Source of the DNA: Fallopia convolvulus
Taxonomy: Eukaryota; Streptophyta; Magnoliopsida; Caryophyllales; Polygonaceae
Assembly (NCBI GenBank): GCA_964016875.1
Contig: OZ024736.1
Coordinates: forward strand, 41,696,707 to 41,760,706
Direction of reading: 5' to 3'
Length of the DNA stretch: 64,000 nucleotides
The notes beneath the pieces are model-generated. The model was given only the letters and a program-made list of their open reading frames with translations, had not been told where the DNA came from and made no database searches. Below are positions 23,595 to 36,289 of this stretch, piece after piece (the first letter of the stretch is position 1; each line of letters starts with the position of its first letter). A program made the translations under genes and the position numbers.

Positions 23595-25331
23595 GGCTGT
23601 AACTTACCAGGATTGTTCCTTGCTCATAATGCTACTTTTTATGCTGTTGCCCTAATTAACTAAAGTATCTTGCAAATTTGAGACTATACAGGCCTCTTGT
23701 TTTTCTTTTTTCTTTTCAATTTTTTTTTTACTTTCTTCTGCAATTTCAAATACAAGCCTTATTGGTGTGGGATCCTTTTGCTTCTTTACTGAAAATTTTC
23801 AAAAGATGAGAAGACAGACAACTGACAAGACTCCCATAGCTCCATAAGCAGATCAATAATGCACATATATAATGCTTTTAATCAATCTGTAATAGCAACC
23901 CACCAATTAATTCAGTGGGTGGGGAGGATTGAGGAATGTGGTTTCATTGATTGCAAGGAACTCGTAACATAGTGCGTACGTTAAACTGTGTTTCTTGTGT
24001 TGATGATAATGATAAAAAATGAAAAAGAAATATACATGATTCTCTTGCACCCTTGAGTTTTAACTCATCTTTCTCCAAAATTCTTCACTTCTGAAGCTTT
24101 AGTTGGATGCTAACTAATGTATTTTTCTAAACAAGGAACAAATGCTGTTCTCAACTAGGCATATAAAAAATGGATCTGTACAAGGCTGAAAAATGATAAA
24201 TTACTGTATTTTTTTTTTGGTCGAAATGATAAATTACTGTATTGATTAGGCCCTTCTGTTCTTCCTTTTATTGAGAAGTCTCTAAAAAGTAAACATTTAA
24301 CAGTTCCCTCCACTTCCACCCTTCCCTGACTTTAACAGACAAGGGGCAAATATTGGCACAAAATAGTTGAAGTTCTTTGCTATGCACTTTGAAAACTTTA
24401 TCATAATCCTGTACAAGAATCCAACCTTCAAAAGGAGGGCCTTACACTAGAAAAAGAATCGGAATAACATATTTAGTGTGCTCAAAAATTTGCTGATAAA
24501 AATTGTAAATACAGTTACTTGATGAGTTGGATAAATAGTGATCTCTTGTTTTTTTTTTGTGGGCAAGTAGTAGTCCTTGAGCTGGTCCAGCTGGAAGTTA
24601 GTGCTAGCCAAAGAGGAAAGCAAGAGCGAATAGCCTTTTTTTTAGGTTCAAAAAGATGTACTTGATCAAGCATGGAACACTGTAACTTCTTTGTCTTCTT
24701 TGCCCTTTTAGTTAGATACTGTGATTTTTTTGGGGTAATGGTATTCCGTTGGCCTAACTGAAACTGGAAATTTTTTTCATTATGCTTTCTGATTGTGGCA
24801 ATTCCTAAGAAAGCATTCAGAAGATAACTGCAAATACATGTCATTCCTTCTGTGGATTCCTAGGCTAAGACTTTGTTGCAGAAGTACTGAAATACACTGT
24901 TCACTATTTTGCCATCTTCTGGCCTTTTTTATTCATATTCAAATCTATAATGAGCTAATCCATTTTTTTTTCTCTTGAAGGGTTTGCAAGATCCTCTTTC
25001 ACAATCAATTCAGCAATCTAACATTTCCAGGTTTTTAAAACCTAAATGTACAAGTTCAGCCTTATCCCTAGCTTCTATGGAGGAGTTGTTTTCAATTTGA
25101 TCCCTTACCTTACAAAGAACCATCATGCTGTCAATTATAAACACACTAATTATTTGAAACATACACATCACATCTTGAATTTCCATCGCCTAAAATGGAA
25201 GTTACATTATTGCCTGGGTTAAAAGAAAGCAAAACCATAGGGAATTGCTTAATCAAGGTAGAGAGATTGTCACATAAAATACGATACACAAGATCTTAGT
25301 GGTACATATGCAGAAATAATTCTATATTGGT
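23595..25331. other. Spacer between TIP41-like and zinc-finger genes
   Basis: It contains the TIP41-like 3' UTR and, at the right edge, the 3' UTR of the minus-strand zinc-finger gene. The rest is AT-rich with no supported gene, RNA or repeat. Confidence 0.45.
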
Positions 25332-25922
25332 CTAAAGCCGAAGATCCAAATCAAGCCTAACTTGTTGTGTCGGCTGCTGATCAGCCTGAGTCGTCGCTGG
25401 ATCCATATGAAAACTTCCTGGCCACATATTCACTTGTTCTTCCACCATTAAAGAATTACCTACTACAAACCCAGCACTTGGATTATTCTGAAATCTGCCC
25501 ACCAGCGGCACCCCATTAACTCTGGTCGGCGGTTTTTGTACAAGAGAATGGGAATGAACTCCAAGAGACCTCATCATTGGATGAGTCCCAATTGGCAAAC
25601 CCATCATTGACATCATCTTTTGTGATGTCTGAAACCTTCTTGCAACTCCTCTTTCCCTCTTGTGTGCATTTTGGTGACCTCCTAAAGCTTGTGAGCTGAA
25701 AAACTTCCTCATACAGAAATTACATGAGAAAACTTTTGTTGGAACTCTACATGAGCTTGATTCTTGATCTTCTGTTGTTGTGGGTGTGGATGTGATCCCT
25801 CCACCTAGGCTTAAATTCAGCCATCCTCCATTTTCTTCCTCACCGCCGCCTTCATTCACAGTTTCTGTTAACTGATCTTTGTTGGATGAGCTCTCAGTTG
25901 CTTCTTCTCTCTGAACAATCAT
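25332..25922 (-). CDS. C2H2 zinc-finger transcriptional repressor with EAR motif
   Basis: An intronless 196-residue protein has one plant-type C2H2 finger, FSCNFCMRKFFSSQALGGHQ continuing to NAH (Cys67, Cys70, His83, His87), with the plant-specific QALGGH helix. LDLDLRL at the extreme C-terminus is an EAR repression motif that recruits TOPLESS-type co-repressors, and LNLSL at 35-39 is a second candidate. Single finger plus C-terminal EAR places it with the ZFP1/ZFP3/ZFP4/ZFP7 group, which acts in epidermal, trichome and hormone responses. The member cannot be named. The start is the first ATG in frame. A 27-bp tandem repeat lies just upstream in its leader. Confidence 0.9.
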   Translation of the reverse strand: MIVQREEATESSSNKDQLTETVNEGGGEEENGGWLNLSLGGGITSTPTTTEDQESSSCRVPTKVFSCNFCMRKFFSSQALGGHQNAHKRERGVARRFQTSQKMMSMMGLPIGTHPMMRSLGVHSHSLVQKPPTRVNGVPLVGRFQNNPSAGFVVGNSLMVEEQVNMWPGSFHMDPATTQADQQPTQQVRLDLDLRL

Positions 25923-25935
25923 CTTGTCTCTGGAA

Positions 25936-25989
25936 GTTTAGTAAGAGGAGAAGAGGTTGAATGTTTAGTAAGAGGAGAAGAGGTTGAAT
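25936..25989 (-). repeat. 27-bp perfect tandem duplication in the zinc-finger gene leader
   Basis: Units at 25936-25962 and 25963-25989 both read GTTTAGTAAGAGGAGAAGAG then GTTGAAT. They begin 14 bp upstream of the ATG of the minus-strand gene, so they probably lie in the 5' UTR, where the sequence is CT-rich on the sense strand. Confidence 0.85.
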
Positions 25990-28489
25990 GTTTTTTTTCT
26001 CCCTGAGATTTATGTGAGGCATGGAGCCACAAAGTGTTCAGGGGACACTGCTGACGTCATCTCTACTGTTGTCCAGTGTCCAGCTTAGGATTCCCACTTT
26101 TATCTCATTGGGTTTTTTCTCTCTCCTTTTTTCTTCTTCCTATCAGTGTCTTCTCCTTATCAAATCTCTTCAACTTTACATGGGTTCCTGTTTTTTTTTT
26201 CTTTTTATTTTCTTTATAATGTTTTCCCTCTATATATATTTCCCCTTACTTTTGAAAGTAGAGTTTTCATAAAGGTCAAATCTTTGATTCTTGCAAGTTG
26301 CACCAAAGTGGAACTCCTTACCTATAATGCTTATCCAGGTAGCCAACAAAATAGTATGCATGAAGCCTTGCCCAACAAGTATAGTGGATTTTGAGGTAGA
26401 AATAACAACATCAACCCAGTGTTAATTAACCCGCCTCGGGATCTGGTGGCTTTTTGGCTTATTTATATAGTGCCTTTGAGATAAATATAGTTCTTATACC
26501 AATTTATGACGCATTTTATCTAGATTCAGTTATTTTGTCTTACTTTATCATCTCTAGGTTTTTTCGGAAACATTCACTCAAATTTCTCAGGAAAAGGGTG
26601 TGTACATCTCAACCCCGCAAACCTCACCCGGATTACACCGGGTTGATAAGTAAGTATAAGATATACATTTAACTTTGTTATCTTATTTTGGTAAGTATTT
26701 TCTTGGTAGAATTTGAGGCTGGAATAATCTTAAACATAACCTATAAGAGGAAAACAACTCATGATTTCTTTTAGGTTTTGATATACCTGGTAGCAGTCTC
26801 ATCACCACACAAGAGATGATTACCATAATAATTTGAGTACTATTCAAATTTGAAGTGCAGGTTTATTTCTTGTTTTGGAGGCTACACTGCAGGAGGCAGT
26901 AGCAATTGGGTAGTGTTTGTCAGTTTGTGGGAAGTTGAAGGAAATATTAGTAGTAGGTAGCTCAATTATTATTGGTTCTCTGCACTAGGAATCTCATTTT
27001 CCCTGTCTTGTCTGCATCCTTCCCAAGATATTAACTGCCAATGGTGAAGATTTCTGGGTCTAGTAGGTGTAAAAAAAGTTAATTTGTCGGCAGCAGACTC
27101 TAACCCTGTAAAAAGTTACTCGCGTGTAAAAACTTGGGCAGACCCGAATGAATACCTGGCCAAAACAAAAAGAATTTTAAGGTTAGAATCAAGTATTCAA
27201 TTATGTTTTACTGCAACTGAAAATTACCCACTTGGCCACTCTATAAGAGATTAACCAAAACTACCCAACTCGAATGGACTTGGTAATATCCTTTTATGCC
27301 TTAGAATTGTTAGAAATCCTCTTAACCTTCAACCCACTCTACAAATGCCCAAAAATATCAGGGTTATATATAATTGTAACCTCACTTTTCATCTTTATCT
27401 TCTTTGGTAAGAGTTATCCACAATAAATTAATTTTCATTTGTTGGTACATTGACCTAGCTTCACTAGGAAAGTAACTTGTCAAACTTTGGTGGGTCAACA
27501 TGGATAGAGGAGGTGGCCGTAAGTCCATGAGGTTTCCATCCTAAAATTAATAGATTGACAATAAGAGGGGTAATTCAAGAATATAAATACTAGACAATTC
27601 TTTTCTCAATTTCCCAATATGGGATAGCTTATCTTCACAAAACCCTAAGCCTAAAACTCGGAACTATTTGTGAACCCCCTTAAGTCTAAAACTCGGAACT
27701 ATTTTTCGGTTATTGGGTCAGACTCCCCCACATTGCAATTGTCGTCTTCTGATGAAAAGTTGGATGTCGATATAAGCACATACATATACTTGAAGATATA
27801 AGTACAACTTTAATTAGTTTCGGAAGAGTGGAAACTATAGAATTGGCCTCTTGAGTTGCTGAAAGGATCCAAGCTGTTGATGGGTGTGAATTGTGACATT
27901 ATAATTTGAATTTGATTGTTAATATTCTTGTAGTGGGAGTAGGACCCGTATGATTTTCAATAATGGCGATGTTGATGATAAAAAAAAGGTAAGCAATGTA
28001 GATGAAGGTGTTATCTTACCACAAAATTAGTGACAAGGCTTGCTTGTGGGGTTATCTTCATGTTTGATTTGGAGTTTCCTTTGGACATAGTGGGCACTTG
28101 CAATGTTTTTGTACAATAGGAGAAGTGCAATAAGTGCCATCTGGACACATCCTAGTCTATTCGTTGTCATTACCTTGAAAAGTATATGAGTGGAGATAAA
28201 CTTATCATCTCCCTTTCTAATATCTTTGAATTTGAGGTGGACGGTGTTTAATTTAATTTCTACTTTAAGTTTCTTAGACAGTGATAAACATGTGACGTTT
28301 TTCTTTTCGATAAAAAATCTGGAGTCTATGAAAAAAGTGAGAGAAACGTAAAACATCTGCTATTTTCATTAAAATTTATTTATTTTGGTGTTTTTTTTTT
28401 TTGTGGAAAAATACTTGTCAATGAGCTAGGATGACCTTAGAGGTGTTTATAAGGTTGTGGAGTGTTACTTGTAAAACAAAAGTCTTGGC
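25990..28489. other. Zinc-finger gene promoter side and AT-rich intergenic DNA
   Basis: Upstream promoter of the minus-strand zinc-finger gene, followed by AT-rich DNA with no conserved coding sequence. Short open frames have no recognisable domain. Confidence 0.4.
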
Positions 28490-28549
28490 TCTGATAGTGC
28501 TAACTCGGTTTGTGCCAAAGAAAACACAAACCCAGTTAGCACTATCAGA
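28490..28549. repeat. Near-perfect hairpin, 25-bp arms and 10-nt loop
   Basis: Arms at 28490-28514 and 28525-28549 are reverse complements at 24 of 25 positions, with loop CCAAAGAAAA. The left arm begins TCTGATAGTGCTAACTCGGT. No flanking transposon ends were seen. The stem is as long as a short small-RNA precursor, but transcription is unknown. Confidence 0.8.
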
Positions 28550-29552
28550 ACAAGCTTAACACCTTTTGTTGAATTAATGTAGAATACCATATCTTGTTTG
28601 GTCAGGTGACTATCCTTGATGAAGAAATGAGCTACTTTTGTTAATGCCTTTTTTCTAGTGGACTGGATTCTTATGATTTTTTTCCCCTCTTGGTGCCACT
28701 GCATAATTTGATGCCTTTTGGTTTAATCATTAAACGAAACTATCCTTGTTGATGAGAGGTTGCATGTAATAAATTTGGTGTTGCATTATACTTAGGTTCT
28801 GTGGGTTCTTAATCATATCATTTCTCTAGTATGAAACATTTATTACCAATTCCGTATGCTCTAAAAATGCTGAATCGTTTTTAACTGGAGAGGATCTGCC
28901 TAACACTTAAGCGGTCTAGACGAGCGCCTAGATGCAATCTGGGACCTTACATGCCTTGTATTTAATTGGTTAAAAAATGTAAATTTAATCATGGAATAGT
29001 TAGTTGCCTTTGTTGCGCCATATCAGGTGTTTGAAAATGGGGTTTCAAATAGGATCGGATACAAATACAATGAGTTGTTCATGTGGGATGGGTTAATTGG
29101 TACGACTGGTCATTTATACATGATAATGTCCCTTATGATCAGTTCCTTTTTAGGGTTCATGTGCTTGATTTCTCCATGTATATAATCAAGCTGGGTGGCT
29201 CATTAATTCATACATGTGGTACCGAATGGACCACCTATATATTTTGTTAGGGTAGAGCATTAGCCACCTCAAAACGAATGGTTTCCCAACTGCTACGCTC
29301 TGGCGTGTTGCACATGTGAGATGGGTCCAACGTAATTAACCCTATTCGGCTTGGATTCTTACTCTTTAAGTGCAACCTAAATGAGCCTATAGTGCTGACA
29401 TTGAGCTAGAAAGGTATCATGTGAGCATTCATTTTGATTTTATGTCTCACTTGTTTTGATATGGGAGTGGTTCCAACAACCATCCAATTGAACTTTTAGG
29501 TTGACAAGGGGTTGCTAATCTGAAAATTTTAAATTCGACTTAATTTAAGTAC
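28550..29552. other. Intergenic DNA without recognised features
   Basis: No gene is supported. A short GTCTAGACGAGCGCCTAGATG stretch near 28,914 resembles the CGCCTAGG motifs of the insertion in TIP41-like intron 2, but no element boundaries can be drawn. Confidence 0.35.
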
Positions 29553-30410
29553 GTGTTAATATGTCTTGAATCTGTTGCTAACTGGTACTCGCCAGAGGTT
29601 CGAGAGCGGAGCCCCTTGGCAAGGGACTCGGGGGAAGCGCGCAAATTAGGTGTTAATATGCCTAGCTTGAATCTATTGCTGATTGGTATTCGCAAGGGGC
29701 TCGGGGGAAGCGCCCCACGACAGGGGCAACGCCACTCAGAAAATGGTATGCTATGTTTTCTATTAACGGGCCTATCATGATCTGTTTTGAACTTATACGA
29801 CTCATAATCTGTTAGGGTTTTATGAGTCACTATATACACTCAAATTAAAATGCCTTATTAGAATTTAGAGTCTCTGGTTATTGACGTAGGTAACACATTA
29901 TTACTAAACCATGTGAATCTCTGTGTCTTTCTTTGTCGTTTATCGTTCTCCGAAGCCTCAAATAGTTGATTTGTTTAGGTCATGCAAGGTAAAACCTAAT
30001 TACAACTTGAATTTTTTTTACTGTTGAGCATAAACTTTTGGCGAAGTTATGGAGTTATGGGGCTGCGCCACTAAGAAAATGGTATACTATATTATTTTTT
30101 ATTAACGGGCCTATCATGATCTGTTTTGAACTTATACGACTCATTATTTGTTAGGTTTTATGAGTCGTTATATACACTCATGAAACACCTTATTAGAATT
30201 TATTGTCTATGGTTATTGACGTAGGTAACACATTACTACTAAACCATATAAATCTCTGTGTCTTTCTTTGTCGTTTATCGTTCTCATTACAACAATACGA
30301 AGCCTCAAATAGTTGATTTTTTAGGTCATACAAGTTAAAATCTAATTGCAACTTCAAATATTTTTTTTCTTAACTTTTCAGTATAAACTTTTGGCGGAGT
30401 TATGGGTTAA
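29553..30410 (+). repeat. Tandemly duplicated, decayed LTR-like sequence
   Basis: Two diverged copies of a ~335-bp unit start near 29,729 and 30,065. They share TTAACGGGCCTATCATGATC, TTATTGACGTAGGTAACACA, then AAATCTCTGTGTCTTTCTTT and GTCGTTTATCGTTCTC. The GACGTAGG...TTTATCGTTC order resembles the R-U5 end of plant LTR retrotransposons. A shorter duplication (29,555-29,635 and 29,651-29,715) precedes it, sharing CTCGGGGGAAGCGC. No coding remnant is attached. Confidence 0.6.
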
Positions 30411-32380
30411 ATAGATCTATACATGGTTAATGGTTTAGGGTTATAATTACAAGAGTTGAATTCTCGGTTTAATTCATCATTGAATTGGTTAATTTAAACT
30501 AGTATAGCTAATAAAGCTTGGATATGCATGCTTTTCCTTATCAAGTGTGTTTGAGGTTGAGTAATCCTTTTCTCTTAGGTTGGGTGTCAATTAGACTTCT
30601 GAAGATTTGGCGATCTTATAATTTGACATGCAACCGTGATGGTGATTGGACTGAAGAGCTAACTAGCTAGCTTTCTTGTGGTTGATTATTAGAAGCAATA
30701 TTAAAATCCGTCTGAGTCTATATGAACAGCTTCTTTTTCTAGAACTTGTACAATCAATGTCAAAACTTTGAATTTCTTCAAATATGTATAAGAAGGCTAG
30801 ATCAACATATACTCTTGCATTTTGATTACACTACGTATATAGAGAAACATACTGAAGTCCCTTGTCTATACCAAAGCTAGCTGTAAAGGGCATTTCGCTT
30901 CACATGTTCGAGAGGAAGATGGAATGTGAGCTTAATATTAACATGTCAAATGGAAGGCTTTGGTGTGGTTGGTAAACAGGCTTATGCATGTTGTAAACAA
31001 TTAATTAATGTTGATAAGTCAGTTTATAACACAGCTTTAATTTATATATAAGACGATGATGTGTTGATAATGAAAGCTTAACTAATAATGCAAGTGAACT
31101 AAAAAAAAACTTAATAATGCAATTGCTGCATGCATGTTTCCAAACACACACTAATAATAAGTGTAAAATGGGAAGGTCAAGGGCCAGAACAAAGGACAAG
31201 GACAGTCTCGTAAAAGTAAGATTGTGAGAAGATTGTCCCTTGAATGTTTGCACGTACGACACGTCAAGCTAGTGCTGCAAAACGACGACGTAGCAGTAGA
31301 GCATGATGGGAAAGTCACCATTTTATGGTGCTCCCTAAAATAAAGATCAGAAAAGCAGTTAGTTCATTTGGACCGCATAAACAATAAGCTTATCCTCTGA
31401 GGATAAGCCCCCAAAAGCTTCGAATTAACACCTAACTAGTTTCTTAACTCTTGATGAATTGATCCTCAGTAAGCCGGCCAGCCACTCAAAAAAGTTTCGT
31501 TCTACTGCATTTTTCGTCATTGTTGACGTCTCCAAGGGGATCTGAATATATAATAACTGGATCATAAGGCACGGATCAAAACAGCAGATAACCTAATTAC
31601 TTGATCTTGACCAACAACATGTAATTAACTTCAAATGCAAGTGTCTTTGATTCACAGCCTGGACCACATTTAAATGACAGCGTGATTGATCAAACCGGCC
31701 AGTAAGTACAAATGATCAACAGCGTGTGGTCTTGAGTGCCCATATACCCATGTGGTGAGGGTTTAATTGATTTATTAAACTGAGTTCATATGCTATGTGC
31801 ATTTTGGAGATCAATGATGTTTCAGAAACTGTTGGGTCTCAGATTAACCTCTTCATGTATGTGTGTGCGCGTGCGTGTGTGTGACAAAAATACTGTGAAT
31901 TGAAGTCCACGTTTCATCCTGCTTGGTTGCCGGGGGAATGGCTGTAGATTTAGGCATGGTTTTGTGGGCATGATCCCATTCATGAGGATTGATGAGGTTC
32001 CTTAAGAGAGTTTTTTGCAGAATTTCCTAATATTTACCACTTTCGGACCATAAATTTCCTAGTGATATGTAGTAAATGGCATGGGAAAAAAAAATGTAAC
32101 TACAATGTTTGCAAATCTTGGAAGCTAAGAATGGAAGCTAGTCAGGTGAAGATAGGATGAGACCTCTTCATCATGAAATGATTCCACAATTGGTACAGTG
32201 ATAACCATCAAGGAAGCTAGTACATTTCTTAACATCGTCAATAATAAAACTAGTACATTTAGCGTGAGATATTAATGTATGTAATCGGTCCCAATGAGCC
32301 AAGCTTGACCTTGAAACTAGAGCAGAAAGAACAAAATGAACAATGCTCATCTTAATAGTGTGTGTAGAATAATCTCCTTC
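30411..32380. other. Intergenic DNA downstream of the fucosidase gene
   Basis: AT-rich sequence with a short GT/GC-type microsatellite at about 31,861-31,883 and the 3' UTR of the minus-strand fucosidase gene at the right edge. No gene is supported. Confidence 0.4.
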
Positions 32381-35300
32381 TCAGTAAAAAGCTTCCGGAA
32401 GAGAATATGTTCTCAAGCATTTCAACTGACGATTGAACGAGTAAACTTTCCCGGGTAAAATCTTTATTTTAGCCTCACTCCCTCTATAACGCAAACTCTT
32501 CACACAATTCACCTTCTCATTAGCACACCAAATACCAACTTCATGGAGATCTCCTTCTTTCCAACATATATTCACTGTTACTCCGCCTCGCGCCTTCAGC
32601 CCCTTCACACACCCATTAGCCCACTTGTCACGTGGCAAAGCAGGAAGCAAGTAGAGATCCTTCATTGTACTCTGAACTAACATCTCAGAGATTGCAGCAG
32701 AGAATCCGAAATTAGCATCAATCTGAAAAGGAGGATGAGCAGTGAATAAGTTGCTATACAAGCCTCCTTCAAACAAACTTTCTTTATCAGGGTCAACAAG
32801 GTCAATCAAATGCTTGACCATCACATAAGCACGCTCACTTTCGTGTAGGCGAGCCCACAGGGCCGTCTTCCACACCGTGGACCATCCTGGTCCCTCCACT
32901 CCTCTCTTGAAGAGGGTATAATCCACTGCTTTGCAGAGATCAGGGGTCTTCTCAGGAGTTATTAAGTGTCCTGGGTAAAGACCAAATAGGTGAGATACAT
33001 GCCTGTGGTGAGGTTCAGGGTCTTGAAAATCCTGTGCCCATTCCATTAAGGACCCATCTCGAGATATTTTGAATGGTGGTAGCCGGGTTTGGGCTTTTAT
33101 GACTCTTTGGATGAGATCATCACTTGTTTTTCCCAAAATCTCAGCAGCAGAAACAATTGAGTTGAAGATTTCCTTTATGATTGATATGTCCATGGTAGAA
33201 GAGTAGCTTACACTAGCTGGCTTTCCATTTGGGGCTGTAAAAGTGTGCTCTGGAGACGTAGACGGGTTTGTTTCAAGATAACCTCCTCGTCCTTCTATCA
33301 ACCAGTCCAGTAAAAAAGACGTACATCCTTTCATGAGTGGATAAACTTTGTTTTCTAGAAAGTTCTTGTCCATGGTATAAGTGTAATGCTCCCATAGGTG
33401 AGTGCAGATCCAGGCTCCTCCCATTGGCCAAAGGGCCCACACAGCTTGGCCTCTATCAGGAGAAGTTTTCGCCCATATATCAGAAACTTGATGAACAACC
33501 CAGCCATTGGCTTCATAGTTGACTTTCGCAGTCTTAGTCCCAGTTACTGATAAAGAGGATGTGTAATCAAAGAGTGGCTCTTGGCACTCTTTGAGGTTGC
33601 AAGGAAGAGATGGCCAGTAGTTCATTTGGAGGTTGACGTTCAAGTGAGGAGCACAATCCCATGCTGGTTCAAGGTCTTTATTCCAAATCCCTTGAAGGTT
33701 TGCTGGTTGTGTGCCTGGCCTTGAACAAGAGATGAGCAAATACCGGCCATATTGAAATAAAAGCTCTATGAATGAAGGGTCTTCATCAGTTTTAAAGGAT
33801 TTCACTCTCTCGGCTGTTGTAACAGTGACTGGATCTTCTTTACCTGTAGCTGTGCTGCTCCTAGAGAGTTGAAGGGATACTCGGTGGAATAGCTGTTGAT
33901 AATCATCCAAATGACGAGAATAAAGATCAGAATACGAAAATTTCATGATTGAGTTCAATTTGGTTATACATTCTGAAGTTGGGTCTTTCTTGGAGTCTGA
34001 TGGGTCAGTGAATGGATTCTCAAATGAAGATGATCCCACCAAGAGGATAACCACCCAATCACAATCTTCCACTCTTAGTTTCTTTTTGTCCAGACTATGT
34101 ATGATTCCTTTACTCCCACCAATCCGCAATTCAAGAACTGAGGAAAAATGAATTCCCTCTGGATTTTTTTCGTTTGTGTTTGCTCGTGGTGGAATCCTCT
34201 TACCGGGGCAGCTTCCTTCCATGACAATTTGATCCTTCCCATTCACATATGAATGATGATGCAGCTTGCTGTCAAATGATGCCGTGAAGGAAATGGACCC
34301 AGGTTTACTAGCTGAGATTCTAGTCGCCATCACTTGATCAGGATTTGAGACAAAGTGTTCTCTTGTGAATTCCACATTTCCAATTGAGTATCTCACTGTG
34401 ACAGTTGCCGTGTCCAAATCCAATTCTCTCCAGTACGTGTCTTCAGTATATGTAACATCTGAAGTGTCAAACTCTAGATTGAGATCACCTATGAGCTGAT
34501 ATACCTGTAAGAATCAAAGAAAATAACCTTTTACTAAACCTTGCACCATATTTTATATACGGTTTAGTGAGAATTGAACTTGAAGATATCTAGGATATAT
34601 GAAAAGATTAAGGAGCATACATCTGAAGGATTTCCAGACAATTTGGTGTCGGCTAAAGCCGTGGCTTCATCATACTTGCCATCATCAACAAGCTGTCTGA
34701 TCGGTGCTAGTGCCTTTGGTACATTTGCATCAGTGTAGTTAGCTGGAACACCAGTCCAAAGGGTATCCTCTACAAGAGATGTCAGACAGCACACATTGTT
34801 TATCTTCTTCATTTGGATGAATTTTAGTGAATAGCGTTAAGACCATCATACATTTCCACAACCATTAAGCAAAGATCTAGAGCAATGAATAGAAGGACAA
34901 CTAAAAAGGAATGCCACCGTATTTATAATGTTACATATTAAATGGATACAATGTAAGGAATTTGATGGGATATTCAATAAGGTTGTCTATAAGAAAATAT
35001 GTTAACTATAAGGCTGCATCATTCCCCATCCAGCGCCAACATTCAACTTTTTTTACTTGATGCTATTAAAAACTTCTCCAAATGGAATGTCAAAAACCGT
35101 GAATTTAAGAGCAGTAATGCAGTGACTGTTTGAGTAAAATTGATGCAAAAGATTATTAATGCTATGAACTAAGCAGCCACAATTTTCAGTCTTCATCAGA
35201 CATCCAACTGAACCCAATGTATAAACCCACCAGGGTTTGGGTAACCAGCACATTGCAAGAGAAATAAGAACTCATCAGCATTATAATAAAATCCAAACCA

Positions 35301-35750
35301 CGTCAGTCACTTTCCCAAATCAACAACCATTTAATAATGACACAAAGAACCTAAACATTTTAGCAAATTTAAAGATTCACAAAAAGAGGGAAAACACCAC
35401 ATTATCCAGCACAATGAAACACCCATTTCTCAATTCCTTCAAAAATTTCCCCGTTTTCTCAGGAAGCACAAAGAATGACAATTGGGCAGGAAAAAAATAA
35501 TTTCAGATGTACCATTGAGATTAAGAGTCTCAGAAATGACACCGCCCCATACCATAGCCCCAAGCCTGCCATTGCCAATGGGGAGAGCATCAGTCCAGTG
35601 CTTCGCAGGGCCCTTAAAGGTGACCTTAAGCGGCCTTATGCTCTCCCCATCACCACCATCAGAGCCGCCCACCACCATTCCTCCTGTGGGGTTCCACAAC
35701 TCCCTCTCTGCAGGTCTCCGCACCATAACCCAGTCACCCTCTTCCTCCAT
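32381..35750 (-). CDS. FUC95A: Alpha-L-fucosidase, glycoside hydrolase family 95 (FUC95A/AXY8-like)
   Basis: Three exons on the minus strand, 35750-35513, 34769-34621 and 34504-32381, give 836 residues, the family length. The enzyme removes terminal alpha-1,2-fucose, in plants from xyloglucan and arabinogalactan side chains in the apoplast. The N-terminal domain has KHWTDALPIGNGRLGAMVWG and NEDTLWTGVP across the first splice joint. By comparison with the bifidobacterial GH95 enzyme, the conserved active-site residues are Asn418 and Asn420 (HLNVNLQMNYW), Glu548 (NPSTSPEH) and Asp725 (FQIDANFGF), and all are present. Both introns are GT-AG and the frame is unbroken. The N-terminus (MEEEGDWVMVRR) shows no obvious signal peptide, as I recall also for the Arabidopsis protein. 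The 5' end faces the LYR-motif gene 539 bp away. Confidence 0.96.
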
Positions 35751-36289
35751 CTTTACTCACCCCCACCTCCAGCACGCTAAAATCAAGAGAGGGAAAATGA
35801 ACAGAGCGAGAAATATGAAGAGTTAGAGCTGCAGAGTTTTAGAAGATTTATGGGGATTCAAGAAAGAAGAACACTTTTCAGCAAAAATCACACCGACACA
35901 CGACATATGGGTTTTGTTGTATTTATGGTGTGGGCGCGTGGCTGCTTCCTTCCTCTGTTATACACTTTAATTTTACTTGAACAAGAGAGCCGAGCATCGT
36001 GTGCGTCCGTGTTTAACAAGGGGAACCGTGAACTACATAAATATCAAATATGGGAATTGGAGAAGAGAGAAAGAAGGAAAAGCACAGACAGTGGAATTGA
36101 CAAAGGGGTCAGAGCCTCAGAAAATTATAAAAATAAATAATAATCATATTTTTGCATAGAAAATTGGTATGGGCTTTCATTCAAAGTTGGGCAGGCTGGC
36201 CCATTAATAACGTGTGGCCCATTAAGAACCGAAAAGTCAAAATACAAACCCGATGAAATTTCCTTCGTTTTGTGAAGAGACTGGAAGAT
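35751..36289. promoter_or_regulatory. Shared divergent promoter region of fucosidase and LYR-motif genes
   Basis: The two start codons face away from each other across 539 bp, so both promoters and leaders must lie here. No unambiguous TATA box was placed for either gene. Coordinated expression is only a possibility. Confidence 0.55.

Noticed and set aside
24515..24844. 109-codon minus-strand frame between TIP41-like and zinc-finger genes
   Set aside because: No domain and composition like the surrounding intergenic DNA. Interrupted conserved motifs were sought and not found.
28465..28704. 79-codon minus-strand frame covering the hairpin
   Set aside because: No similarity to any family I know and no splice or promoter context. 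The hairpin is a better description of the local structure.
29540..29839. Minus-strand frame in the LTR-like tandem repeat
   Set aside because: It is created by the GC-rich duplicated stretch and does not correspond to any known domain.
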